Positions 5,729 to 11,495 of a stretch of DNA of 11,495 nt are shown piece after piece. Each line of letters starts with the position of its first letter. Positions within the stretch are counted from its first letter, which is position 1. Source of the DNA: Anaerolineaceae bacterium (GTDB lineage: Bacteria; Chloroflexota; Anaerolineae; Anaerolineales; Anaerolineaceae). Below the pieces are notes generated by a model. It made no database searches. It saw nothing but the letters and a program-made list of their open reading frames with translations, and was not told the DNA's origin. The position numbers were made by a program, and so were the translations under genes. The stretch spans positions 1-11,495 of the forward strand of contig JAQTMA010000128.1 in assembly GCA_028714615.1 (NCBI GenBank), read 5' to 3'.

Positions 5729-7669
5729 TCAGGCGCGCATCAAGCGCAATCCGTTCAAGATAACTATCAGAACGGAAGCCTGGTGGATCAGCATTCCGCC
5801 TGCCATGTGGATCTCTCCAACCAAAACCCCGGTCAGCAGGAGAGCTACGGTCACCAGGGCAATAACGACATTCTGGCGAATGTTGCGTAAGGCTGCTTTC
5901 GAAAGGCGGATAGCTTCCGGAATTTTCATCAAGTCATCACCCATCAGGGCAATATCGGCGGTTTCAATGGCTAGCGCCGTGCCAGCCATACCCATAGCGA
6001 TTCCGAGATCCGCCGCTGCCAGGGCCGGGGCATCGTTGATCCCATCCCCGGTCATGGCGACCACGTGCCCATCCTGTTTCAACCGGCGGATCACATCCAG
6101 CTTATCCTCGGGCAGGAGTTCTGCATAGACCTCAGAGATGCCGGCTTGCCTGGCAATTGCCTGGGCGACCCGGCGGTCATCTCCAGTCAACATGATCACT
6201 TTCTGGACGCCGTTTTGGCGTAACCTGCGTACCATTTCGGCAGCATCTTCGCGAATAGTGTCGGCTATTCCAAGAATACCGACAATGCGCTGGTTCACGG
6301 CGACGGCGACCGCGGTTTTCCCGGCGGTTTTCAATTCGTCCAGGTGCTTCTCCACGTCGAAATCCACTTCGATATCAAGGTCTTTCATCAGCTCGACGGT
6401 TCCGACTGCAATGTTCGTCTCCAGATAATTCGCCAGGATGCCCCTCCCCGTACGCGTCTCAAAATCAACTGCATTCGGGATGATTTCACCCAACTCGTCC
6501 ACTGCCTTCATGATGGATTGAGCCAGGGGATGCTCAGAATTCGCCTCGGCAATCCCCGCCCAACGCAACACTGAGGTTTGCGCAGCAGTCCACCGGTTCG
6601 CTACTCGCTGGCTAGTAAACGGAAGCTGCCCCGCGAATGGGGAGCCTGCCAGAACGGATTGTCCCTCAAAAACGATGATATCCGTCAGGCGGGGCTTCCC
6701 AGCAGTGAGCGTTCCGGTTTTATCCAGGGCGACTGCAGAGATTTTCCCGGCATTTTCCAGGTATTCCCCCCCTTTGATTAGGATGCCTTTTTTGGCAGCG
6801 CGTCCGATCCCGGTGACGACCGAAACCGGCGTTGAAATGACCAACGCTCCCGGGCAGCCGATCACCAGCAGGGTCAGTGACAGTTCAATATCTCGGGTTA
6901 TCGCAAACACTGCGATGCTCAATGCTATGATCGCCGGGGTGTACCACCGTGCAAACCGCTCGATGAATTTTTGGGTAGGCGCTTTCTCATCCTGCGCTTC
7001 CTCCACGCGGCGAATAATTCGAGCAAGGGTCGTATCTGCCCCGATACCAGTCGCCCGCATCTTGAGCACCCCATTCTGATTGACGCTGCCTGCATAGACT
7101 AGACTGCCATCCGCCTTTTCTTTCGGCAACGACTCACCTGTGATGGCGCTTTCATCTACGGCTGAGCGGCCTTCGAAAACGATCCCGTCTACCGGCGCCT
7201 TCATGCCGGGTTTGAGCAGGATCGTCTCGCCCGAGCCAACTTCCTGAGGGGAGACCTCGACCTGGCGTCCCTCGCGAAGAACCAGGGCAATGGTCGGCGC
7301 CAGGTCAATTAATTCCCCCATCACCTTCCGGGTGCGGTTGAGGGTGTGAGCCTCCAGAAAGGCCCCCAGGATGAACAAGAAAGTGACCGCAGCGGCTTCC
7401 CAATATTCACCAATCACCAGTGCACCGGTACTGGCAATGGTAACCAGCAGCTCGATGCTGAACGCCTTGTTCCGCAAATTGTTCCAGGCGCGTAGAGCAA
7501 TCTCCCAACCTGCTGCCAGGGCGGCCAACGCCATCATCCCATTGTATAATTCAACATAACCCCAGATAGTTTTGGCAAGAAGGCCGGTCGCGATCAGGGC
7601 GGCGCTGGCGATAACGGAAGTCTGGCGGCGCAGCTTCGGGTTTTGGAACCATTGTTTCAAGGTATGCAT
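5729..7669 (-). CDS. P1B-type heavy-metal-transporting ATPase with atypical CPG motif
   Basis: This 646-residue ion pump probably exports a soft or transition metal across the cytoplasmic membrane. It has no N-terminal metal-binding domain. A separate HMA protein is encoded 13 bases upstream. Seen in order are four N-terminal membrane helices (about 16-110), actuator TGES (177-180), the TM6 metal site C272-P273-G274, phosphorylation motif DKTGT (D316), SEHP (H380-P381), GDGIND (541-546) and two final helices ending in LIHQASVLIVILNGLRL. CPG with HQAS in TM8 matches neither the Zn/Cd type (CPC with a TM8 aspartate) nor the Co/Fe type (SPC with HEG), so the metal is uncertain. About 20 extra residues sit before SEHP. 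The start is the ATG at 7669, with GGGGAG six bases upstream. An upstream ATG (7708) would overlap the HMA gene and lacks that support. Confidence 0.92.
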   Translation of the reverse strand: MHTLKQWFQNPKLRRQTSVIASAALIATGLLAKTIWGYVELYNGMMALAALAAGWEIALRAWNNLRNKAFSIELLVTIASTGALVIGEYWEAAAVTFLFILGAFLEAHTLNRTRKVMGELIDLAPTIALVLREGRQVEVSPQEVGSGETILLKPGMKAPVDGIVFEGRSAVDESAITGESLPKEKADGSLVYAGSVNQNGVLKMRATGIGADTTLARIIRRVEEAQDEKAPTQKFIERFARWYTPAIIALSIAVFAITRDIELSLTLLVIGCPGALVISTPVSVVTGIGRAAKKGILIKGGEYLENAGKISAVALDKTGTLTAGKPRLTDIIVFEGQSVLAGSPFAGQLPFTSQRVANRWTAAQTSVLRWAGIAEANSEHPLAQSIMKAVDELGEIIPNAVDFETRTGRGILANYLETNIAVGTVELMKDLDIEVDFDVEKHLDELKTAGKTAVAVAVNQRIVGILGIADTIREDAAEMVRRLRQNGVQKVIMLTGDDRRVAQAIARQAGISEVYAELLPEDKLDVIRRLKQDGHVVAMTGDGINDAPALAAADLGIAMGMAGTALAIETADIALMGDDLMKIPEAIRLSKAALRNIRQNVVIALVTVALLLTGVLVGEIHMAGGMLIHQASVLIVILNGLRLMRA

Positions 7670-7682
7670 CTGAATCTCCCCT

Positions 7683-7898
7683 TTAGAATGGCGATACGTG
7701 GGCTTCATACCCTACCGATTGGATAGCCTTCTCGATATCTTTTCCTTGAACCTGCTCCGGGTCGTGCTGGACTTCTATTCTGCCAGTGTTGAAAAATACT
7801 TTCACGTCGCTGATGCCATTCAAAGCCGTGACGGCTTTCTCGATCTTGGCGATACAAGATGGGCAGGTCAATTCTTTGCTGCGTAAGATGGTTTTCAT
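7683..7898 (-). CDS. Stand-alone heavy-metal-associated (HMA) domain protein, CopZ-like metallochaperone
   Basis: This 71-residue cytosolic protein has a single ferredoxin-like HMA fold: LTCPSC near the N-terminus with metal ligands C12 and C15, a central VKVFFNTGRIEVQHD strand pair and a closing VGYEAHV strand. The usual GMTCxxC is ELTCPSC here. It probably delivers metal to, or regulates, the ATPase encoded 13 bases downstream, which lacks its own HMA domain. I chose the ATG at 7898 because GAGGAG lies about nine bases upstream and the domain begins there. An in-frame ATG at 7982 would add 28 non-homologous residues and run through the FNR-type box. Copper, zinc or cadmium are possible ligands, and the sequence alone cannot say which. 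Confidence 0.88.
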   Translation of the reverse strand: MKTILRSKELTCPSCIAKIEKAVTALNGISDVKVFFNTGRIEVQHDPEQVQGKDIEKAIQSVGYEAHVSPF

Positions 7899-7940
7899 GG
7901 TTTTTCGCTCCTCTGATTCGGTTTGTTTGGTTGTGTCTTT

Positions 7941-7946
7941 ATCATA
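7941..7946 (-). promoter_or_regulatory. -10 hexamer of the HMA-ATPase operon
   Basis: Read on the - strand this is TATGAT (5/6 to TATAAT), giving a predicted start near 7934 and a leader of about 36 bases before the HMA ATG. No good -35 is present. Instead an FNR-type box occupies the -35 region with exactly 22 bases between box and hexamer, as in class II activated promoters. Confidence 0.55.
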
Positions 7947-7968
7947 AGGCAGTGTCAGCCCGCAAACC

Positions 7969-7982
7969 ATGATCCAGATCAA
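7969..7982 (-). promoter_or_regulatory. FNR/Crp-type operator centred at -41.5 of the HMA-ATPase operon
   Basis: On the - strand the site is TTGAT-CTGG-ATCAT, matching nine of ten bases of TTGAT-N4-ATCAA. Its centre (7975.5) is 41.5 bases upstream of the start predicted from TATGAT. The adjacent Crp/Fnr gene encodes the matching E-x-x-S-R recognition helix. Confidence 0.6.
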
Positions 7983-7993
7983 TTAACTGCAGG

Positions 7994-8007
7994 TTGATTC
8001 AAATAAA
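7994..8007 (+). promoter_or_regulatory. Second, upstream FNR-type box
   Basis: On the + strand this is TTGAT-TCAA-ATAAA, also nine of ten to TTGAT-N4-ATCAA. Its centre is 25 bp from the first box (about -66.5). It overlaps the T-tract of the regulator's terminator, so part of its AT-richness may be coincidental. It could be a second activator site or one for autoregulation by overlap. Confidence 0.4.
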
Positions 8008-8039
8008 AATCCCAGGCCAGGTGAAATCAGGTCTGGGAT
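8001..8039 (-). terminator. Intrinsic terminator of the DUF1361-Crp/Fnr operon
   Basis: On the - strand a 10-bp stem (8030-8039 pairing with 8009-8018, one G-U pair, 11-base loop) ends in CTGGGAT and runs directly into TTTTATTT. It lies 30 bases after the regulator's stop. It separates that transcript from the HMA-ATPase operon, which therefore needs its own promoter. Confidence 0.8.
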
Positions 8040-8069
8040 CGGTTCGATAAACCTGTTCTCGAAAAATGT

Positions 8070-8819
8070 TCAGTCTTTCAGGGAAATCGCTTCCAGCTTG
8101 CTTTTCTCGAGGATGGCCACCCATTGGCGCCCACTATCAACCAATCCATCGGATTGAAACTGGCTCATCACCCGGCTGGCGGTCTCGGTTGTGGAGCCGG
8201 TCATGCTCGCCAGCTCATCTCTGGAAAGCGGGGTATCGATCAAGAGAACCCCTTCACGTTGAACCCCTAGCTTCTCCGCAAGATTGAGTAATGTGAAGGC
8301 GATGCGTTGCTCCACAGTAAGGGCGCTTAGCTGAAGGACTTTTTGATTCGCAGCGATCAAGCGGGCGGACATTACATCTAATACTTGCAAGGTAACGCCC
8401 GGGAATTGATCGAGGATGGTACGGAATTCGCCTGTGGTGATGCTTAACGCGCATACCGAGGTATGAGCCTGGGCTGTATCCGCATAGGTTGCCGTGGGTA
8501 TCAGAGATAAGCTGCCAAAAAATTCCCCCGGAATAAGGATGTCCAACAGAACGTCGCGGCCGTTCATGGCATGTTGCAGGAGTTTGACTTTCCCATCCGC
8601 AACTACAAAGAGGCGTGAAGCCGGATCCCCAGAATAGTAGATCGCAGCACCTGGGGCATACCCGATCTCGACAAACTGCCGGTTAATTCCCACCAGGGCT
8701 TGCGGTGATAGGCTGCCAAAGAAGGGAAGCCTGCTTAATATCTTCAACCGCAAATCGATTGAACAAAGCTGTGGTGCAGTTGTAATGGTATTTACTGGCG
8801 ATTTTCGGCGAGCATGCAT
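8070..8819 (-). CDS. Crp/Fnr-family transcriptional regulator with FNR-type recognition helix
   Basis: This 249-residue regulator has an N-terminal cyclic-nucleotide-binding-like barrel (about 30-140, with YYSGDPASRLFVVADGKVKL and PGEFFGSLSLI), a dimerisation helix (about 140-165) and a winged HTH (about 168-245). The recognition helix reads T211-E212-T213-A214-S215-R216. The E-x-x-S-R pattern is that of FNR and DNR-type proteins, which bind TTGAT-N4-ATCAA, and two such boxes lie downstream before the HMA gene. Only two cysteines exist (C19, C123), so the four-cysteine iron-sulfur cluster of oxygen-sensing FNR is absent. The effector is unknown, and heme/NO or redox sensing are options. The ATG at 8819 is 12 bases after the DUF1361 stop, so the two are probably co-transcribed. 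The Shine-Dalgarno is weak. Confidence 0.9.
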   Translation of the reverse strand: MHARRKSPVNTITTAPQLCSIDLRLKILSRLPFFGSLSPQALVGINRQFVEIGYAPGAAIYYSGDPASRLFVVADGKVKLLQHAMNGRDVLLDILIPGEFFGSLSLIPTATYADTAQAHTSVCALSITTGEFRTILDQFPGVTLQVLDVMSARLIAANQKVLQLSALTVEQRIAFTLLNLAEKLGVQREGVLLIDTPLSRDELASMTGSTTETASRVMSQFQSDGLVDSGRQWVAILEKSKLEAISLKD

Positions 8820-8831
8820 TTCACTAACCCA

Positions 8832-9572
8832 TCACAGGCTTCCATTGGTTTTAACAGGCTCGACCCTACCTTCACGGACAATACGGGCAAAGAGGTGGAT
8901 CGTCAGGTAAATAAACAGAAACAACAGCGTAAACAGGATGGTGAAGACGTGCGTGGGTAGATTCGAAAATGGATGGCGGACGATTCCGTACAGGTCTTTC
9001 GCGATTGGCAACGGATCTTGTAACAGGTCCCAGCTATTCCAGCGTAAGAAGCGGCCCAGATACACGCCGACGCTGCTTAGAATCGTGGCGCCGATTGCGA
9101 AAATCCAACCCATGATGGGATTTAAGGTACGGGTGACGATTGCTTGCATCAAGTAGAGCGACGTGATGCCGAGGAGGAGCCCCGTCCAGGCAAACCAGAC
9201 CATGATGATCACGTCAAACCAGAGGGGGGAATTGCCATTCGCAAATGCCAGGTGTTGGAAATCGGTGAGAAGATAAGCAGCATTTGGGAAGAACATGAGC
9301 CATATCAAGGTACAGATGGGCATGACCAGGTAAAAGGTGATGCGGCTGCGCCTGGCAGCCGTAGCCACAACTGCAGCCGCAAAGGGGATCCAGGCCAGGC
9401 CCAGGTTGAATACGAGAAATGCATAGTTGTTTGACCCACTGATGCGGGTATGGACCATTTCCAGGATCAAGGAGATGGCCGAGGCGGTGATGAGCAGACC
9501 GCCCAATAACAAGTAGGATCTGAACCGGGATAAGTTTGGGTTGACGTTCTTCATGATTAATGGATGATCCAT
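8832..9572 (-). CDS. DUF1361-family integral membrane protein
   Basis: This is a polytopic membrane protein of about 246 residues with six predicted helices. Conserved DUF1361 segments are visible: MFFPNAAYLLTDFQHL, PLWFD and YLGRFLRWNSWD (numbered from the ATG at 9554: about 87-102, 110-114 and 165-176). The NA(A/P)Y..TD and GRFLRWNSWD stretches are the family hallmarks as I know them. Biochemical function is not established. The start is uncertain: ATG at 9572 (19 bases after a predicted transcription start) or ATG at 9554, both lacking a clear Shine-Dalgarno. A longer frame to 9695 enters the repeat and adds non-membrane sequence, so it was rejected. It lies 12 bases upstream of the Crp/Fnr gene, implying an operon and perhaps a shared stress response. 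Confidence 0.85.
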   Translation of the reverse strand: MDHPLIMKNVNPNLSRFRSYLLLGGLLITASAISLILEMVHTRISGSNNYAFLVFNLGLAWIPFAAAVVATAARRSRITFYLVMPICTLIWLMFFPNAAYLLTDFQHLAFANGNSPLWFDVIIMVWFAWTGLLLGITSLYLMQAIVTRTLNPIMGWIFAIGATILSSVGVYLGRFLRWNSWDLLQDPLPIAKDLYGIVRHPFSNLPTHVFTILFTLLFLFIYLTIHLFARIVREGRVEPVKTNGSL

Positions 9573-9597
9573 GCAGGTAGATGTTGCGTAGATCGTG

Positions 9598-9603
9598 ATT
9601 GTA
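9598..9603 (-). promoter_or_regulatory. Candidate -10 of the DUF1361-Crp/Fnr operon
   Basis: The - strand reads TACAAT here (5/6 to TATAAT), placing a start near 9591, upstream of both candidate ATGs. No good -35 was found at standard spacing, so the call is tentative. Confidence 0.35.
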
Positions 9604-9675
9604 CCCGATTCGAAGAGCAACAACCGATCAAAGTGGGTCAAGGTCCGTTCTTGACATCCCGGATGGCGAGCCCCG

Positions 9676-9708
9676 ATCTCCAGTAGCCCGGGCATGCTTG
9701 CCCAGGCT
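9676..9708 (-). repeat. Inverted, diverged copy of the GC-rich palindromic repeat
   Basis: Relative to the two downstream copies this one is inverted, with about four mismatches in its first 32 bases. Its own stem (9685-9694 with 9699-9708) is ten bp with one C-A mismatch around a TGCT loop. The hairpin is thus kept although the sequence has drifted. Confidence 0.65.
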
Positions 9709-9714
9709 TAGGGT

Positions 9715-9797
9715 GAGAACCCCGGGCAAGGATGCCCGGGCTACAGGAGATTTTTAGGGAGAGAACCCCGGGCAAGGATGCCCGGGCTACAGGAGAT
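9715..9797 (+). repeat. Two direct copies of a 37-bp palindromic repeat, period 46 bp
   Basis: Positions 9715-9751 and 9761-9797 are identical over 37 bases, spaced by a nine-base TTTTAGGGA linker. Each contains a perfect 8-bp stem, CCCGGGCA and TGCCCGGG, with an AGGA loop. The structure resembles REP/BIME-type intergenic elements: short, palindromic, present in both orientations and adjacent to gene ends. No coding sequence or transposase is associated. Confidence 0.75.
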
Positions 9798-9879
9798 CTT
9801 TGGCCGGCTTTTTAGGGAGAATTCAGAAGGCACCAAGGGTAGTTCAACGCTCCCAGGCGTCCTTCCCGTGAAGTCCCAG

Positions 9880-11495
9880 TTACAAGCTCGCTCGGCGCAG
9901 CAGTTGGGCATTGATGGCTACGATAATAGTGCTGACCGACATTAACACCGCGCCAATGGCCGGGGAGAGCAGGATACCCACCGGGGCCAATACTCCTGCC
10001 GCTAGCGGCAAGGCGACGACGTTGTACCCCGCTGCCCACACCAGGTTCTGGATCATCTTACGATAGCTGGCCCGGCTGAGGGCGATGATCTTGACCACGT
10101 CCAGGGGATTATTGCGCACCAGGATAATTCCCGCCGACTCAACAGCCACGTCTGTACCGCTGCCGATGGCGATACCCACATCCGCACGGGTGAGCGCGGG
10201 CGCATCGTTAACACCATCTCCCACCATCGCTACCCGGTGTCCCTGGCGTTGCAGCTCGCTGACCTTGGCATCCTTGTTCTCAGGCAGCACTTCCGCAAAG
10301 TAGGTATCGATCCCAAGATCGTCGGCGACTGCTTTAGCAACCGCCTGGCTATCACCGGTGAGCATCGCCACCTGCACATTCATCTCGCGCAGCTTGCGCA
10401 CGGCCTCGCGGCTTTCAGGACGAACCACATCGGCCAGGGCAAAAGATGCTACGGCCTGTGGCTGGCTGCCGTCGTTGTCAGAACGGAATAAATGCACCAC
10501 GGTCTGACCTTTTGTACTCGCCATCCGTTCATACTGCTCCAATGGTTCGGGTAGATGGGTACCCAACATCTCGAGCAGGCGCGGTCCACCGACATACAAC
10601 AGTTGACCGCTGCTGTTTGCCTTCGCTCCGCGCCCTTTGATGGCCTCAAAACCGCTTACCTCCGGCAGCCTCAAACCGCGTTTCTCTGCACTCGTGCGGA
10701 TTCCGGTCGCAATGGTGTGTTCGGAGTCGCCTTCCACTGCAGCGGCCAGCGCCAGGGCTTCATCTTCACGCATTCCGTCCACGGTGGCCATGGCGACCAC
10801 CCCAAACCGCCCTTCGGTTAAGGTACCGGTTTTATCAAAAAGAACCATATCGATCTGGCGCATCTTTTCCAAGGCCAACCGGTCGCGCACGAGGATGCCG
10901 TTGGATGCACCGATCCCGGTAGTAATTGCAACCACCAACGGGATGGCCAACCCCAAAGCATGTGGGCAGGCGATCACCAGCACGGTAGCCACGCGCTCGA
11001 TCACACCAATATTAAACCCGGTGCCAATCGTCCATCCCAGCGCAGTCAGTGCGGCCACCCCCAGGGCAATGTAGAACAACCAGCCGGCGGCTTTGTCGGC
11101 CAAGATCTGCGTTCGGCTCTTCGATTGCTGAGCCTGTTCCACCAGCCGCATGATGCCCGCCAGGGCAGTCTGATCCCCGGTAGCTGTTACCTGAACTCGC
11201 AGGCTCCCGTCCCCATTGATCGAGCCACCGATGACCCGCGCACCCGGTCCTTTCCCAACCGGCTTCGACTCTCCCGTGATCATGGCCTCATTGACGGAGG
11301 ATTCCCCTTCGACCACTTCACCGTCCGCCGGTATTCCGGCGCCTGGACGAACCAGCACACGCTCACCCGCCTGGAGGTGACTGGCAGGCACGCTTTCCAG
11401 GGTACCATTGGCCTGGATCCGTTCAGCCGTATCGGGCATCAGCTTCGCCAGGGCATCCAATGCTCCAGACGCCTGCCGCACGCTGCGCATTTCGA
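9880..11495 (-). CDS. copB: CopB-type Cu/Ag-exporting P1B-3 ATPase (N-terminus outside window)
   Basis: This is the last 537 residues of a heavy-metal P-type ATPase. The missing part would be the N-terminal His/Met-rich region and first four helices. Numbered from the first internal Met (11490), it shows actuator TGES (72-75), the TM6 motif C175-P176-H177 in [12 protein letters not shown], phosphorylation site D219 (DKTGT), hinge GDGVND (424-429), TM7 [14 protein letters not shown] and TM8 [15 protein letters not shown] with GYN and MSxST defines the P1B-3 (CopB) class, known for Cu or Ag export. The ATP-binding SEHP is SEHT here (H258-T259). The frame continues through Glu at 11491-11493 to the edge, so the Met at 11490 is internal (EMRSV). 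The next gene on its strand lies beyond the repeat spacer. Its promoter is outside the window. Confidence 0.92.
   Translation of the reverse strand, partial: EMRSVRQASGALDALAKLMPDTAERIQANGTLESVPASHLQAGERVLVRPGAGIPADGEVVEGESSVNEAMITGESKPVGKGPGARVIGGSINGDGSLRVQVTATGDQTALAGIMRLVEQAQQSKSRTQILADKAAGWLFYIALGVAALTALGWTIGTGFNIGVIERVATVLVIACPHALGLAIPLVVAITTGIGASNGILVRDRLALEKMRQIDMVLFDKTGTLTEGRFGVVAMATVDGMREDEALALAAAVEGDSEHTIATGIRTSAEKRGLRLPEVSGFEAIKGRGAKANSSGQLLYVGGPRLLEMLGTHLPEPLEQYERMASTKGQTVVHLFRSDNDGSQPQAVASFALADVVRPESREAVRKLREMNVQVAMLTGDSQAVAKAVADDLGIDTYFAEVLPENKDAKVSELQRQGHRVAMVGDGVNDAPALTRADVGIAIGSGTDVAVESAGIILVRNNPLDVVKIIALSRASYRKMIQNLVWAAGYNVVALPLAAGVLAPVGILLSPAIGAVLMSVSTIIVAINAQLLRRASL

Larger units (their letters stand above)
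9573..9879. other. Gene-free spacer with palindromic repeats
   Basis: About 300 bases lie between the DUF1361 start and the CopB-type ATPase stop. They hold the tentative -10 at 9598-9603, three copies of a palindromic element (9676-9797) and a trailing echo TTTTTAGGGAGA at 9809-9820 that matches the repeat's flank at 9751-9762. From 9821 to 9879 I see nothing recognisable. No T-tracted terminator for the ATPase is evident, so the palindromes may do that job. Confidence 0.6.

Noticed and set aside
7670..7708. Longer ATPase start at 7708
   Set aside because: It would overlap the HMA gene by 26 bases, and the internal ATG at 7669 has GGGGAG at good spacing.
7683..7982. Longer 99-residue start for the HMA protein
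   Set aside because: The extra 28 residues are not part of the fold and overlap the FNR-type box and -10. The ATG at 7898 has a proper Shine-Dalgarno.
9619..9632. FNR-type half-site upstream of the DUF1361 gene
   Set aside because: Only one half (TTGAT) matches, and its centre would lie about 34.5 bases from the predicted start, not a standard activator position.
9715..9797. Possible CRISPR array from the regular 46-bp period
   Set aside because: Only two direct copies, a nine-base 'spacer', and no cas genes. The unit is a simple palindromic intergenic repeat.

Overview
The window reads as an accessory stretch of a Gram-positive-like or Chloroflexota chromosome. Class Anaerolineae is my best guess. 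It rests on the mid-to-high GC content, on overall protein flavour, and on my recollection of similar small membrane proteins beside OmpR-type regulators in that class. No rRNA or tRNA is present to confirm it, so the taxonomy is inference. The theme is envelope signalling, efflux and metal homeostasis.

Left part, + strand (1-5712). The tail of a small, probably membrane-anchored protein (2-166) is followed by two hairpins. Next comes an OmpR-type response regulator (278-973) that overlaps its membrane histidine kinase by 11 bases (963-2105). A 130-base gap with two TATAAT hexamers leads to a 14-TM DHA2-type drug efflux permease (2236-3852). A 604-residue protein (3898-5712) follows. Its C-terminal half aligns by eye to ATP-dependent PEP carboxykinase, but its Walker A reads like that of HPr kinase. 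It is the most novel protein in the window.

Right part, - strand, read right to left (11495-5729). The 3' two thirds of a CopB-type (CPH) copper/silver P-type ATPase (9880-11495) is cut by the window edge. Then comes a gap of about 300 bases with three copies of a GC-rich palindromic repeat. A DUF1361 membrane protein (8832-9572) and a Crp/Fnr regulator (8070-8819) follow as a two-gene operon ending in an intrinsic terminator (8001-8039). After that is a stand-alone 71-residue heavy-metal-binding (HMA) protein (7683-7898), 13 bases upstream of a P1B ATPase (5729-7669) that has an atypical CPG metal motif.

How they work together (inference). The HMA/ATPase pair is preceded by two FNR-type boxes, each matching 9 of 10 consensus bases. 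The nearer is centred at -41.5 from the start predicted by a TATGAT -10 hexamer, which is textbook class II spacing. The adjacent Crp/Fnr protein carries the E-x-x-S-R recognition helix typical of proteins that bind TTGAT-N4-ATCAA. It lacks the cysteine set of oxygen-sensing FNR. Together these suggest a compact local circuit: a redox or nitrosative regulator switching on a metal chaperone plus exporter. The two-component system and the efflux pump may form a second stress module on the opposite strand.
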